DNA of 64,000 bases from Thiomicrorhabdus sp. Kp2 (GCF_000478585.1 NZ_ARWI01000001.1:930001-994000), one strand, 5' to 3'; shown: positions 53,894-64,000, numbered from the stretch's first letter. The notes: a model not told the origin generated them from the sequence alone. Numbers and translations are program-made.

Positions 53894-55723
53894 TTACTTT
53901 GTATTTCCTAATTCCAACTCATTGATTAAATTCTGAACTCTGTCATTTTGTAAAAAATTCTGATGATATTTTTTCCATAATGATTTTGCTCGATTGATTT
54001 CTTGATTCTGCCAATAGACTGTAACGAGATGAATAAGCACTTCATCATCCTTTTCAATGGCAAAAGCCATATTTAAATACTTTAAGGCTTCGTCAAACTG
54101 GTTTACCTGATAAAAATACCAACCCAAACTATCTAAAATATAATAACTTTCTGGTTGAATCGATAAAGCCTTTTTTAGTAAAACATAAGCTTGATCTAAC
54201 TTCATCTTTTGTTCTACATAGTAATAACCTAATGCATTCAATGCATCGGTATCATTACCATCAATTTTAAGCACTCTTAACAAGTTGGCTTCATAGTCGT
54301 CAAATTTTTCTAGTTTATAAAACAGTAAAGATTGAGCCTTTAACATTTCAACGTTATTTTCATCCAAACTTAACGCTTTGCTATAGAGAGTTACGGCTTC
54401 AAGATTTTTTTCATCTGCACTGGTAAAAATCGCCTTAGCACGCAAAACCTTAACTTGATCCTCTACTGTTTTAGCACTAATACTATTCAGTACTTCAAAA
54501 GCTTTTTGGGTATTTTTTTCAGCAAAATATATTTCAGACAAATGCAACTGAGCGTCAAGCGAATAGTTCTCATCGGTCACTGTTTTAAACATCTGCTCTG
54601 CTAAAGCATTACGACCATTATCCTGGTACAAAACACCTAAGTAGTAGTTACCAACGGACTCATAAAGCTTATTTGCTTTCACTTTAATCAAATTCTGTTC
54701 TGCAGATTCATACTCTTGCAGCTCCATTTGAATTAAAGCCAACGACAGTAAAGAGGTATAGGCCTCTGGTTCTGACTTTAGTATAAATTCATAACGATTC
54801 TTAGCATCCGTATAGCGTTTTGCCTGAACCTCTAAGCGAGCCACTCTCTCTTGAATTAATAGATCATCAGGCGAGCTGTCTAAGTAAGGGGTTATGGCGC
54901 GGATACCGCTCTCTGGATTACCGCTCATTAAATAAAGCTTTGACAGCAAATTATAAAAAATGGGTAAAGATTTTTCATAATCCTCTTTTGGCAATAGAGG
55001 TTTTGCTTTTTCAAGCGCAACAATGCCTATTTCTGGATTTTGATAAACAATTGATATCATTCCTAATCCATAATAAGCGGCCCATTCATCTTTATATTTT
55101 TGTGTTAAAGCTTGAAAAAACTCGGTTCCAGGCTTTTTAGGCACAGTTGATGCCACTTTATTGGCTGTACTAATCAACTCATCGGCAAGCGAATTGTTTG
55201 ATAACTTAATATAAGTTTCCCACTCTTCTATGGCTTTACTTATATTTTCGTGTCTTAATGTAAGCAAAAAAGAAGCTCTCCAAGCCACAGCAGATTCAGG
55301 ATCAACCTCTCTCCAATGCTGTGTTGCCTTCTCAATATTGGTCACATCGTAGCTTGCCATAGCAACCTGAAAAGTCCGCTCCGCTAAGGCTTTATCTTTT
55401 GTCTGAACTGCCAGTGGATACAAAACCTCAAATGCCGATGCTGCTTGACCTTTTTGCACCATCATCTCTGCGGCTAAAATCTCAAACATAGAACCTGAGT
55501 CTAATGAAATGTTTTCAGCCGCAACCGTTTTGCGGTTAGATTTGGAATCACTGCTTATGGCTTTTTCACTATTTTGAGCTGTTGACTCATCTTTAATAGC
55601 CGTGGTTAGACCACAACCTGAAAGCAGTAAAAAACCACTTACCAGGCCTGGTAACAACCAAGCCGTACTAAAAAAGCTCAATACATCAGCTTGTTCAGTT
55701 TTATTAGTTTTGTTACGGTTCAT
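53894..55723 (-). CDS. Tetratricopeptide repeat lipoprotein
   Basis: About 609 residues from ATG 55723 (GAAG six bases upstream; TTG 55735 and ATG 55729 are alternatives). A lipobox near the start (LLLSGCGL) predicts a lipoprotein. Multiple TPR helices follow, e.g. ALAERTFQVAMASYDVTNIEKA, NALGYYYVEQKMKLDQAYVLL and LDSLGWYFYQVNQFDEALKYL. In relatives such a TPR gene is followed by lolB and ispE; here both are missing and tRNA-Gln follows after about 100 bases. Likely an envelope scaffold. A CCAGGCCTGG copy is at 55643-55652. Confidence 0.85.
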   Translation of the reverse strand: MNRNKTNKTEQADVLSFFSTAWLLPGLVSGFLLLSGCGLTTAIKDESTAQNSEKAISSDSKSNRKTVAAENISLDSGSMFEILAAEMMVQKGQAASAFEVLYPLAVQTKDKALAERTFQVAMASYDVTNIEKATQHWREVDPESAVAWRASFLLTLRHENISKAIEEWETYIKLSNNSLADELISTANKVASTVPKKPGTEFFQALTQKYKDEWAAYYGLGMISIVYQNPEIGIVALEKAKPLLPKEDYEKSLPIFYNLLSKLYLMSGNPESGIRAITPYLDSSPDDLLIQERVARLEVQAKRYTDAKNRYEFILKSEPEAYTSLLSLALIQMELQEYESAEQNLIKVKANKLYESVGNYYLGVLYQDNGRNALAEQMFKTVTDENYSLDAQLHLSEIYFAEKNTQKAFEVLNSISAKTVEDQVKVLRAKAIFTSADEKNLEAVTLYSKALSLDENNVEMLKAQSLLFYKLEKFDDYEANLLRVLKIDGNDTDALNALGYYYVEQKMKLDQAYVLLKKALSIQPESYYILDSLGWYFYQVNQFDEALKYLNMAFAIEKDDEVLIHLVTVYWQNQEINRAKSLWKKYHQNFLQNDRVQNLINELELGNTK

Positions 55724-55735
55724 AAACATCTTCAA

Positions 55736-56101
55736 TTAAATAGTTCCTTTAATCTTTGAAGAATCACGGATACGCATCTCTTTTAAAAAGCACCACGAAA
55801 TAGAAGTTTCATTCTAGGGCATTTATAAACAGATTTGCGAAAATCTAGCCTTTTAGATGATCTAAAAAGACTTTATTTGAGCATTATTTAACCTAGCATT
55901 TTACCCATTCATAAGATAAGCATGCCTATCTTGTTATTATTTAAGAGCATAGAGCAAAGCTCAAACTGGCAAAATAGATTATTATTTCATTGAAATTTCT
56001 CCCCAAAAACTTGCAATTTCACTGTTTTTTTAGCAAAATTACGCCTCTTTAGTTGTAGATAACATCTGCCAAATCTAAGTAACGGTAAAGCCTTAAATTT
56101 T
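55736..56101. promoter_or_regulatory. Divergent intergenic region between TPR gene and hemA
   Basis: AT-rich, no gene. AAGATAAGCATGCCTATCTT (55913-55932) is a near-perfect palindrome with one mismatch and may be an operator or protein site. Promoters for both genes must lie here, but I cannot fix the boxes. Confidence 0.4.
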
Positions 56102-57391
56102 ATGAAACTATGTACCCTTGGCGTAAATCACGAAACGGCACCTGTCGATATCCGTGAAACAGTTTCATTTAGTAGTGAATCGGCATTAAGAGCAATAGAA
56201 GAACTCAAGCAACAAGCGTTGGTTTCTGAATGCATAATTTTGTCTACCTGTAACCGTACTGAAATCTACTGTATTTTAAAAGAATCTCACTTAGAAGAGT
56301 CTATTCACAACTGGCTACACAACTTTTTTGAACTCGATAGTAAGTCCCTTTCTCCTTACCTATATGTGCATCATGATTTAGAAGCGGTAAAGCACATTAT
56401 GCGAGTGGCAAGCGGCCTAAACTCTTTAGTACTCGGTGAACCGCAAATTTTTGGTCAAATCAAAGACGCCTATAATAACGCCCATAAAGCCTCAAGCATT
56501 CATCAAGTTTTAGAAAACTTGTTTCAACATATTTTTAAAACCGTCAAACAGGTGCGTACTGATACGGCGATTGGAAACAGCCCTATTTCAGTTGCCTTTT
56601 CGGCTGTCTCGCTTTCTAAACAATTTTTTGGTGACTTATCGGAGCAAACAGCCCTTTTACTAGGGGCTGGTGAAACTATTGAACTGGTTGCACGCCATTT
56701 AAAAGAGACCAATATTGGCAATATGATTATTGCCAATCGTACATTTGAACGCGCTCATAAACTGGCAGAAAGCGTTGGTGGTTATGCAATCCAACTCGAT
56801 GAAATTGACGCACACCTCCACAAAGCCGATATTATTATTGGCTCTACTGGTAGCCCTGATGCCATTCTTAAACAAGATTCCGTTAAAACGGCTTTAAAAA
56901 AGCGTAAGAATCGCCCCATGTTTATGGTAGATATTGCCGTACCGCGTGACATTGAAGCGAGCATTGGTGATTTAAATAACGTCTACTTATACACCGTGGA
57001 TGACCTGCAAGAGATTATTGAAACCAGCAAGCAGTCTCGCCAAAGCGCAGCACTTGAAGCCGAAGAGATTATTGAGCTGCAAGCGCAACATTTTGTTACA
57101 CAACTTCAAGCCACTCAACAAATCAAACCAGTTATTCAAGCGTATCGTCAACAGTCTATACACATTAAAGAGGCGGCATTAGACCACGCTTTGCATCAAC
57201 TCGAGCAAGGGGTAAACGCTGAAGAGATTATCAAGCGCCTTGCCAATCAGTTAACTAATAGATTAATTCATACCCCAACCAAACAACTCAACCAAGCTGG
57301 CATGAATGGTAATAAAGCCTTAATCGAAGCCGCTGAAACCCTTTTGATTTGTGAAGAAGAGCCAAAAACGTTAAACAAATCAAATCATTAA
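56102..57391 (+). CDS. hemA: Glutamyl-tRNA reductase
   Basis: First committed step of C5-pathway tetrapyrrole synthesis. The 429 residues open MKLCTLGVNHETAPVDIRETVSF, then LSTCNRTEIY with catalytic Cys (about 50), SGLNSLVLGEPQIFGQIKDA, and a Rossmann segment (TALLLGAGETIELVARHL). The C-terminal helix ends with LNQAGMNGNKALIEAAETLL. Heads the hemA-prfA-prmC run. Confidence 0.97.
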   Translation: MKLCTLGVNHETAPVDIRETVSFSSESALRAIEELKQQALVSECIILSTCNRTEIYCILKESHLEESIHNWLHNFFELDSKSLSPYLYVHHDLEAVKHIMRVASGLNSLVLGEPQIFGQIKDAYNNAHKASSIHQVLENLFQHIFKTVKQVRTDTAIGNSPISVAFSAVSLSKQFFGDLSEQTALLLGAGETIELVARHLKETNIGNMIIANRTFERAHKLAESVGGYAIQLDEIDAHLHKADIIIGSTGSPDAILKQDSVKTALKKRKNRPMFMVDIAVPRDIEASIGDLNNVYLYTVDDLQEIIETSKQSRQSAALEAEEIIELQAQHFVTQLQATQQIKPVIQAYRQQSIHIKEAALDHALHQLEQGVNAEEIIKRLANQLTNRLIHTPTKQLNQAGMNGNKALIEAAETLLICEEEPKTLNKSNH

Positions 57392-57436
57392 ATTTTGGTT
57401 ATTAAACCACCCCACTTTAAATATTGAGAAACGCCC

Positions 57437-58525
57437 GTGAAAGATTCAATTCGCACAAAACTAGAACTTTTAGTAGAACGCCTGGATGAGGTTAATGCCC
57501 TTATGTCCGATCCTAGCGTTATTAGCGACCAGAAGCAGTTCACCGCACTCAACAAAGAGTATGCGCAAATCACCCCAGTTGTAGAAACCTTTAAAGCATT
57601 TTGTAATACTGAAGGTGACATTGCCGAAGCTAAAGAGATGATGCAATCTGGCGATGCCGATTTAAAAGAGATGGCGCAAGAAGAGCTACCAGAACTTGAA
57701 GCACAAATTGGGCAATATGAAATTGATTTACAAACCATGATGCTGCCAAAAGACCCTAACGATGACGCCAACATCTTCTTGGAAATTCGTGCTGGAACAG
57801 GTGGTGATGAAGCGGCTATTTTTGCAGGTGACTTGTTCAGAATGTACAGCCGCTTTGCTGAAAAAATGCGCTGGCAAGTTGAAGTTATTAACACCAATGA
57901 AGGTGAACACGGTGGTTATAAAGAGATCATAGCCCGTATTATTGGTGATGGTGCTTATTCACAATTGAAGTTTGAATCAGGCGCACACCGTGTACAACGT
58001 GTACCCGCCACTGAAACGCAAGGCCGTGTTCATACTTCAGCTGCAACCGTTGTTATTATGGCTGAAGCACCCGATGTTGAGCAAATTGAATTGAACCCTG
58101 CCGACTTAAAAGTAGACACTTTCCGTGCTTCGGGTGCAGGTGGGCAGCACGTAAACAAAACCGACTCAGCTATTCGTATTACACACATCCCAACAGGCAC
58201 CGTTGTGGAATGCCAAGATGAGCGCTCTCAACATAAAAACCGTGCGCGTGCTATGTCACTTTTAGCTGCCCGCATTATGGATGCTAAACAACAAGTACAT
58301 GATGCTGAAATTGCCCAAGAACGTAAAAGTTTAGTCGGTACAGGTGACCGTTCTGACCGTATTCGCACCTATAACTATCCGCAAGGCCGGGTGACCGACC
58401 ATCGCATAAACTTAACTTTATACAAATTAGATGAAGTGATGAACGGTGGTTTAGACCAAGTGGTTGGCCCATTAGTTCAAGAACATCAAGCGGAACTTTT
58501 AGCCACACTAAGCGGAGAAGCCTAA
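57437..58525 (+). CDS. prfA: Peptide chain release factor 1
   Basis: Decodes UAA/UAG stops. The 362 residues (GTG start at 57437) carry the PxT anticodon tripeptide region ([15 protein letters not shown], about 186-200) and [16 protein letters not shown] with the catalytic GGQ near 233-236, whose Gln is methylated by the downstream PrmC. Confidence 0.97.
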   Translation: MKDSIRTKLELLVERLDEVNALMSDPSVISDQKQFTALNKEYAQITPVVETFKAFCNTEGDIAEAKEMMQSGDADLKEMAQEELPELEAQIGQYEIDLQTMMLPKDPNDDANIFLEIRAGTGGDEAAIFAGDLFRMYSRFAEKMRWQVEVINTNEGEHGGYKEIIARIIGDGAYSQLKFESGAHRVQRVPATETQGRVHTSAATVVIMAEAPDVEQIELNPADLKVDTFRASGAGGQHVNKTDSAIRITHIPTGTVVECQDERSQHKNRARAMSLLAARIMDAKQQVHDAEIAQERKSLVGTGDRSDRIRTYNYPQGRVTDHRINLTLYKLDEVMNGGLDQVVGPLVQEHQAELLATLSGEA

Positions 58526-58560
58526 GTCTTAGACTAGGCCCGCCATCTTACGCATTTTGC

Positions 58561-59421
58561 ATGTTAAGCATTCAATCGATTCTAAAATCTACCCAAGAGC
58601 AACTGAAACAAGCAGGCCTGGTAGATTCGCCTCTATTGGATGCTGAACTGCTTTTATGCCACGCACTAAAAGTCAATCGAACCTACCTTTTTACCTGGCC
58701 TGAACAAGAGCTTTCAGAACAACAGTACACTGATTTTCAATCTGCCTTATCTGCACGTTTACAAGGTAAACCGATTGCTCATATTATTGGTCAACGTGAA
58801 TTTTGGGGACTAAATCTACTAGTCACACCTGACACTTTAATTCCTCGCCCAGACACTGAAACCCTGATTGAAGCCGTACTTGAACAAAGCTCTGAACCTA
58901 GTCAGACTTGCAAAATCTTAGATTTAGGCACCGGCAGTGGAGCCATTGCACTTGCGCTCAAAAGTGAACTGCCTTATTGCGAAATCACTGCAGTAGATCA
59001 AAGCGAATCGGCTTTAAAAGTGGCCAAACAAAATGCCCAAAACCTCAATCTACAAGTTACATTTTTAGAGAGCAACTGGTTCTCAGCGGTTGCTCATACA
59101 GAATTTAACTATATTGTATCGAACCCACCCTACATTGAAGATAATGACCCACACCTAAAACAAGGCGATGTGCGTTTTGAGCCGATAACAGCCCTAACCT
59201 CTGGCCAAGATGGTCTTGTAGATATCCGCATTATCATTAACCAGGCCTGGTCACATTTAAAACCAGGTGGTTGGTTATTTATTGAACACGGTTATAATCA
59301 AGCTAATCCAGTCAGTCACTTATTAATGGCCCAAGGTTATCAGCAAGTCTCTTTAAAACACGACCTTGCTGATAACCCTAGAGTGAGTTTTGCACAAAAA
59401 CCCTTTAGCAATCAATCTTAG
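58561..59421 (+). CDS. prmC: Release factor glutamine methyltransferase
   Basis: Methylates the GGQ Gln of release factors, and directly follows prfA. The 286 residues contain LDLGTGSGAIALAL (SAM motif I) and VSNPPYIED (NPPY, about residue 188). A palindrome variant GCAGGCCTGGT is near 58612 (QAGLVDS), and an exact ACCAGGCCTGGT at 59240-59251 encodes NQAWS. Confidence 0.95.
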   Translation: MLSIQSILKSTQEQLKQAGLVDSPLLDAELLLCHALKVNRTYLFTWPEQELSEQQYTDFQSALSARLQGKPIAHIIGQREFWGLNLLVTPDTLIPRPDTETLIEAVLEQSSEPSQTCKILDLGTGSGAIALALKSELPYCEITAVDQSESALKVAKQNAQNLNLQVTFLESNWFSAVAHTEFNYIVSNPPYIEDNDPHLKQGDVRFEPITALTSGQDGLVDIRIIINQAWSHLKPGGWLFIEHGYNQANPVSHLLMAQGYQQVSLKHDLADNPRVSFAQKPFSNQS

Positions 59422-59430
59422 AGTAAAACA

Positions 59431-60186
59431 ATGACATTAAAAACAGAATTAAATGACGAAGAATTGTCTCGTTATAGCCGCCAAATTTTAATGCCTGAAA
59501 TTGATTATGTCGGGCAGCTAACCCTTACCCAATCACACGCCATTATTTTTGGTTTAGGTGGACTAGGCTCTCCCGCAGCGCTTTACTTAGCCGCTGCTGG
59601 AGTTGGCAAACTAACCTTAGTGGATTTTGACGAGGTCGATGACTCTAACTTACAACGCCAAATCGTGCATCGTGAAGTCAATATTGGTCAAGCCAAAGTA
59701 GAATCGGCAAAACAAAATCTACTTAGCCTCAATCATCATATTAAAATTGAAACCATTGGACATAAACTCAGTGAAGCTGAAGTGGTTAAATTAGTCAAAA
59801 CAGCCAATGTGGTATTGGATTGCACTGATAATTTTGCCTCAAGGTTTGCACTCAATCGCGCTTGCTTTCAAGCCAAAATGCCTTTAGTTTCTGGCGCGGC
59901 TATTCGTTGGGAAGGCCAACTATCAACCTATGACTTTCGTAAAAAAGATAGCCCTTGTTACCAATGCCTTTACCCACAAGATTCAGGGCAAGAATTAACC
60001 TGCAGTCAAAATGGCGTTTTGTCACCCGTGGTTGGTATGGTCGGTTCAATGCAAGCGGTTGAGGCAATTAAAGCGTTGTTAAATTTGCCCACCTTAACAG
60101 GCAAACTCATGATTATTGATGCCTACACTATGATGATTAGAACCTTGAACTTAAAGAAAGATGAGAAATGCCAGCACTGCAGTTAA
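59431..60186 (+). CDS. moeB: MoeB/ThiF/HesA-family adenylyltransferase
   Basis: E1-like enzyme that adenylates the C-terminal glycine of a sulfur carrier such as MoaD or ThiS. The 251 residues contain YSRQILMPEID, FGLGGLGSPAALYLAAAGVG (ATP-binding), VDFDEVDDSNLQRQIVH, and two zinc CxxC pairs, CYQCLYP and the terminal CQHCS. MoeB versus ThiF cannot be separated here; the position after prmC often carries moeB. Starts 9 bases after prmC. Confidence 0.87.
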   Translation: MTLKTELNDEELSRYSRQILMPEIDYVGQLTLTQSHAIIFGLGGLGSPAALYLAAAGVGKLTLVDFDEVDDSNLQRQIVHREVNIGQAKVESAKQNLLSLNHHIKIETIGHKLSEAEVVKLVKTANVVLDCTDNFASRFALNRACFQAKMPLVSGAAIRWEGQLSTYDFRKKDSPCYQCLYPQDSGQELTCSQNGVLSPVVGMVGSMQAVEAIKALLNLPTLTGKLMIIDAYTMMIRTLNLKKDEKCQHCS

Positions 60187-60207
60187 GTTAAGGTAAGTGA
60201 GTAAACT

Positions 60208-60912
60208 CTACCTTAATTCAATAGCAGACTCTGGACGCTTATCTACCAAAATAATGACTCGGCGATTTAACGAACGACCATAACCCGTCGCATTTGATGT
60301 GACCTCTTCATTATCCCCCTTGCCCTGTATCGTCAAGAGTCGTTTATCCATTCCCATATAAATAAATGTTCGCGCAACAGTAGCCGCACGAGCGGCGGAT
60401 AACTCCCAGTTTGATGGAAACTGAAAATTGTTAATAGGGACATTATCCGTGTAACCTGTGATGGTAATCGGTTGGCTTCGTCCAGCCAGCGTCTCCCCTA
60501 AAACCTCAAGGTTTTCACGTGTTTTGTCGCTTATGGTGGCACGTCCACTCTCAAAGAAGCTATCTGAACGCAAAGTAATTTTAGTAAATTCTGGCGTTTC
60601 CTCGATTTTAATATCCTTGGGATCCACATTTTCCATCGCTTTTTCAATCTCAGCTTGCGATGTAGGCGGCTTTAAATCAAGCTGAATAAGCTCAGTTTGA
60701 GGAGGTAATAGTTTTTCATCTTGAATTTCAGCACCAATCGGTGGTTCGCCCACAATGCTATTAATGAAAGCTTGACGTTCCTTTGGATCCACTACGGAAA
60801 TTAACCACATGACCAAAAAAAAGACCATAAGGACTGTCATTAAATCGGCAAGCGCTATCTTCCATGAACCACCATGCGCGCCCCCGTCATCATGTCCTCG
60901 TCTACGAGACAT
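60208..60912 (-). CDS. motB: MotB-like flagellar stator protein
   Basis: 234 residues. A short basic/Gly-rich N-terminus leads to one membrane segment ALADLMTVLMVFFLVMWLI with the proton-binding Asp23, then a linker and an OmpA-type peptidoglycan-binding domain (ITITGYTDNVPIN; NWELSAARAATVARTFI; NRRVIILVDK). Shorter than E. coli MotB. It follows motA after 60 bases. No other flagellar genes are in view, so a non-flagellar proton channel is possible. Confidence 0.85.
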   Translation of the reverse strand: MSRRRGHDDGGAHGGSWKIALADLMTVLMVFFLVMWLISVVDPKERQAFINSIVGEPPIGAEIQDEKLLPPQTELIQLDLKPPTSQAEIEKAMENVDPKDIKIEETPEFTKITLRSDSFFESGRATISDKTRENLEVLGETLAGRSQPITITGYTDNVPINNFQFPSNWELSAARAATVARTFIYMGMDKRLLTIQGKGDNEEVTSNATGYGRSLNRRVIILVDKRPESAIELR

Positions 60913-60972
60913 TTGAATTTACCTTATCAATAAAAGAGTTCATCAAAACATGATTCATAAGAGCTCCCACAA

Positions 60973-61812
60973 CTATTCAGCTTCACGTGGAACTTCAAAT
61001 TCAGGTGGAACGCGCTGTCGACCGATCTCAACCGCTAAGTTAGGTGAAACACCATTGGCATAGGCCGATAAAAAAGAAGCCGTCATTTCAAACAATGATT
61101 TATCTTGACGAATCATCACCTCTACCGCATGAACAAATGGCGCTAAAACGGCAAAGGCAAAAAACACACCCGTTAAGGTTCCTACTAAAGCGGCACCAAT
61201 TGCCGTACCAATTTTGGCGACATCCATATCACCGCCAAGCAATTCCATAGTCAAAATAACCCCTAAAACAGCAGCGACAATACCAAAACCTGGTAACCAA
61301 TCTGCCACCTTACCAACCGATTTTGGCACCTCACTCATCGAGTCGTAAATATCATAGATTTGGTTTTCAAGATGATGATCAAAACTTTGAGACTGCGGAG
61401 GGTTGAGCAATAAATAGCTGAAGTTATCAACAATAAACTTTTTCAAATCTTGATGTTTAAGTACTGACGAATAATTCTGAAAAATTGGGCTACTGTCAGG
61501 GCTAATAATGTGTTTTTCTAAGGCTAATACCCCAGAAGCACGCGACAATCTTGCCAGGTCTTCAAGCAAACCTAATGTATCCGCATAAAGTTTTTTGGTG
61601 ACTCTTTCGCCCGTAAAATAACGACCCAAAAATCGCATTGTACGCCCCCAAACATGAACAGGGGTTGAGGCTAAAAATGTACCTAGCGCAATACCCAGAA
61701 TAACCACTAACTCAGATGGATGCCATAGAGAAAGTAAGTTCCCTCCCATGAGTAGGAAACCACCAAAAAAACTGAGTGTAATAACTAGAATACCAAACGG
61801 CTTTGCAAACAT
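60973..61812 (-). CDS. motA: MotA-like flagellar stator protein
   Basis: 279 residues from ATG 61812 (AAGTG upstream; GTG 61821 is an alternative). Four membrane segments: two near the N-terminus (GILVITLSFFGGFLLMGG; LVVILGIALGTFLAS) and two late ones with GFGIVAAVLGVILTMELLGG and IGAALVGTLTGVFFAFAVLAPF, including the conserved prolines of the stator channel. Between them is a large cytoplasmic loop. Pairs with the downstream motB. Confidence 0.9.
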   Translation of the reverse strand: MFAKPFGILVITLSFFGGFLLMGGNLLSLWHPSELVVILGIALGTFLASTPVHVWGRTMRFLGRYFTGERVTKKLYADTLGLLEDLARLSRASGVLALEKHIISPDSSPIFQNYSSVLKHQDLKKFIVDNFSYLLLNPPQSQSFDHHLENQIYDIYDSMSEVPKSVGKVADWLPGFGIVAAVLGVILTMELLGGDMDVAKIGTAIGAALVGTLTGVFFAFAVLAPFVHAVEVMIRQDKSLFEMTASFLSAYANGVSPNLAVEIGRQRVPPEFEVPREAE

Positions 61813-62048
61813 AGATTTCACTTAAAGGTTATTAAACATACACAAACACCTAAAATTAACTCAATCAGTCAATTTTCAGCCTTCAATTTTATGTAAAGAA
61901 AACAGACAAACTCTGAAAAAATGGTTATGTTGGCTTACCCTTTTATATTTCTGGGCAAGCTCAACACGATTGACAATTTAATGACAGAGTTCTAACTAGA
62001 GGAAGTTAAGCAACTGTTATACCAAAAACTATTTAAGCGTTAAATAGA

Positions 62049-64000
62049 CTATTCAGATAACAAGATTTGTGTGACATTTTTAAGCGTTCGAGGCAATACA
62101 ATCCCTTTTTTAGCACGTGTAGCAAAAGCCTCTTCAATGGCAGTAGGGCCAAATACTTTTTCATATTTACCCGCTTGCACAGCCACCTTAGCGCCTGCGG
62201 AGAACGCAAAAACCGCTTTAACCTGCTCACCTTTTGGTAATTGAATCAGCTTATTACCTTTACCTTTGGCTAAAACTGGAAGTTCTTCCGCTTTAAACAC
62301 CAGCATACGTGGTTCACTGGTAACCACCATCACCCACTGCTCAGGCTCAACCAATGCAGGGGTAAGAACGGAACTTCCTGATGGAAGTGAGATAGACGTT
62401 TTGCCCGCTTTATTTTTTGAATAGAGATTTTCAAGCTCAGTAATAAATCCAAACCCTGCACTTGAGGCAAGTATGATTTTTTCATTAGGCTGACCAAGCA
62501 GAACATGACAAAATTTGCTGCCTGCTGGCGGGTTTAAGCGCCCTGTTAAAGGTTCACCATGTGATCGTGCAGAGGGTAAGCTGTGTGCAGGCAGAGCATA
62601 AGCCCTTCCTGTGCTATCAAGGAACACCGACATCTGCCTACTTTGACCAGTTGCTTGAGAACAGAAGCCATCGCCTGATTTATAGCCCAGGGCCTTACCA
62701 TCAATATCATGCCCTTTGGCCGCTCTCACCCAACCATTATCCGAAAGCACGACCGTAATGGCTTCTGATGGAAGCAAATCCTGCTCACTCATGGCTTGAG
62801 CTGTACGCGCTTCAATGAGTGGAGATTTACGGTCATCGCCATACATCTCCGCATCGGCCATTAACTCTTTCTTAACTAAGGTTTTTAGACGTGCTTCGCT
62901 ACCTAAAGTGAGTTCAAGCTTTTTACGCTCCGCTTCTAACTCTGCTTGTTCAGTGCGAATTCTCATCTCTTCAAGACGCGCCAAATGTCTTAATTTAAGC
63001 TCTAAAACGGCTTCGGCTTGAATCTCTGTTAAGCCAAAACGTTCCATTAATGCGGGTTTTGGTTTTTCCTCTTCGCGGATAATCGCAATCACTTCATCGA
63101 TATTTAAGAAGGCGATCATCATCCCATCTAAAATATGCAGTCTTGCGAGTACCTTATCAAGCCTATATTGCAAACGACGGCGCACTGTCTCAACACGGTA
63201 CACAAGCCACTCAGTCAGCATCATTTTCAAGTTTTTTACTTGAGGACGACCATTTAAGCCAATGACATTAAAGTTGGCACGGTAACTTTTTTCAAGATCG
63301 GTTGTGGCAAAGAGGTGTAACATGGCGGTTTCAACATCCACGCGTTTAGAGCGCAGCTCAATGACAAAACGTACTGGGTTTTCATGGTCAGATTCATCTC
63401 GTAAATCCACCACCATGGGCAATTTTTTAGCTCGCATTTGTGCAGCCACTTGCTCCATCAGTTTTGAACCTGAAACCTGGTAAGGTAAAGCATCAATAAC
63501 AACATTGACCCCATCTTCAACTTGATAACTGGCGCGTTGACGAATTGAACCATGCCCTGTTTCATAGAGTTTTTGAAGCTCGGCCTTTGGGGTAATGATT
63601 TGTGCCGAATTTGGATAATCGGGTGCGGGAATGATTTCTAGCAGCTCTTCCATACTGATATTTGGAGAGGTCAGCAAAGCGATACAACCATCAATCACTT
63701 CACGTAAATTATGGGGCGGAATGTCGGTTGCCATACCCACGGCAATACCCGATGTACCATTCAACAAAACATGTGGCACTCGTGCAGGCAGAACAAGCGG
63801 TTCATCGAGGGAGCCATCAAAATTTGGTGTCCAATCAACGGTTCCTTGGCCAACCTCTTCTAAAAGTAACTGACTAAATTTGGAGAGTTTGGCCTCGGTA
63901 TAACGCATGGCAGCAAACGATTTAGGGTCATCCATTGAACCCCAGTTCCCTTGTCCATCCACCAATGGGTAGCGAAAAGAGAAGTCTTGCGCCATCAGCA
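62049..64000 (-). CDS. parC: DNA topoisomerase IV subunit A, partial (5' end outside window)
   Basis: Decatenating type II topoisomerase subunit. The visible part, about 650 residues, begins within [26 protein letters not shown], followed by [14 protein letters not shown] with the catalytic Tyr, then [22 protein letters not shown], and ends with the C-terminal beta-propeller domain ([18 protein letters not shown]). GyrA is excluded by the [13 protein letters not shown] and [10 protein letters not shown] motifs, which match ParC. The start lies beyond base 64000. Confidence 0.94.
   Translation of the reverse strand, partial: LMAQDFSFRYPLVDGQGNWGSMDDPKSFAAMRYTEAKLSKFSQLLLEEVGQGTVDWTPNFDGSLDEPLVLPARVPHVLLNGTSGIAVGMATDIPPHNLREVIDGCIALLTSPNISMEELLEIIPAPDYPNSAQIITPKAELQKLYETGHGSIRQRASYQVEDGVNVVIDALPYQVSGSKLMEQVAAQMRAKKLPMVVDLRDESDHENPVRFVIELRSKRVDVETAMLHLFATTDLEKSYRANFNVIGLNGRPQVKNLKMMLTEWLVYRVETVRRRLQYRLDKVLARLHILDGMMIAFLNIDEVIAIIREEEKPKPALMERFGLTEIQAEAVLELKLRHLARLEEMRIRTEQAELEAERKKLELTLGSEARLKTLVKKELMADAEMYGDDRKSPLIEARTAQAMSEQDLLPSEAITVVLSDNGWVRAAKGHDIDGKALGYKSGDGFCSQATGQSRQMSVFLDSTGRAYALPAHSLPSARSHGEPLTGRLNPPAGSKFCHVLLGQPNEKIILASSAGFGFITELENLYSKNKAGKTSISLPSGSSVLTPALVEPEQWVMVVTSEPRMLVFKAEELPVLAKGKGNKLIQLPKGEQVKAVFAFSAGAKVAVQAGKYEKVFGPTAIEEAFATRAKKGIVLPRTLKNVTQILLSE

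Noticed and set aside
60208-60912. OmpA-type outer-membrane protein
   Set aside because: A single N-terminal membrane segment with Asp23 and the motA neighbour point to a stator MotB.

Overview
The window looks like a low-GC gammaproteobacterial chromosome. Evidence: the block tRNA-Gln/prs/rplY/pth/ychF next to hemA-prfA-prmC, the ubiE-ubiJ-ubiB block, dapF-DUF484-xerC, hslV/hslU, and Gram-negative LPS genes (kdsD, waaA, hldE, gmhA, pagL-like). I cannot name the genus from sequence alone; a marine or sulfur-oxidising relative of Thiomicrospira is a guess.

Layout. 1-6865: minus-strand operon glmS-rmlA-rmlC-rmlD-rmlB-ferredoxin reductase-rfbF (partial), making amino sugar, dTDP-rhamnose and CDP-deoxysugar precursors for surface polysaccharide. 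6866-11727: accessory stretch of palindromic repeats carrying ParDE and MazEF toxin-antitoxin pairs, a pilin-like protein and a small GIY-YIG nuclease. 11728-25769: minus-strand glycogen cluster glgP, glgA, glgB, malQ, a GH57 enzyme, glgC and glk, split by more repeat arrays. 25854-31047: LPS core genes gmhA, hldE, pagL-like, kdsD, waaA. 31191-35441: a YqhA-like gene, hslV, xerC, DUF484 and dapF on the minus strand.

35541-41510: a relic integron. A truncated, frameshifted integrase gene faces a row of nine attC sites and eight or nine cassettes, all plus strand. The array lies between hslV and hslU, which are normally adjacent, and its last cassette is partly duplicated. 41511-46628: hslU, DUF971, ubiE, ubiJ, ubiB. 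46664-49247: a lipoprotein, a thioredoxin-like protein, a secreted unknown and a CBS protein. 49356-55723 (minus strand): tRNA-Met, ychF, pth, rplY, prs, tRNA-Gln and a TPR lipoprotein. 56102-60186: hemA, prfA, prmC, moeB-like. 60208-64000: motB, motA and the 3' part of parC (minus strand).

The most unusual signals are: (1) a 10-bp palindrome CCAGGCCTGG found 19 times in genes and spacers but never inside the cassette array; (2) composite hairpin repeats whose variants keep their stems by paired base changes, with a GIY-YIG nuclease gene embedded among them and one half-unit inserted in frame in glmS; (3) the integron relic sitting at an apparent inversion junction that separates hslV from hslU.
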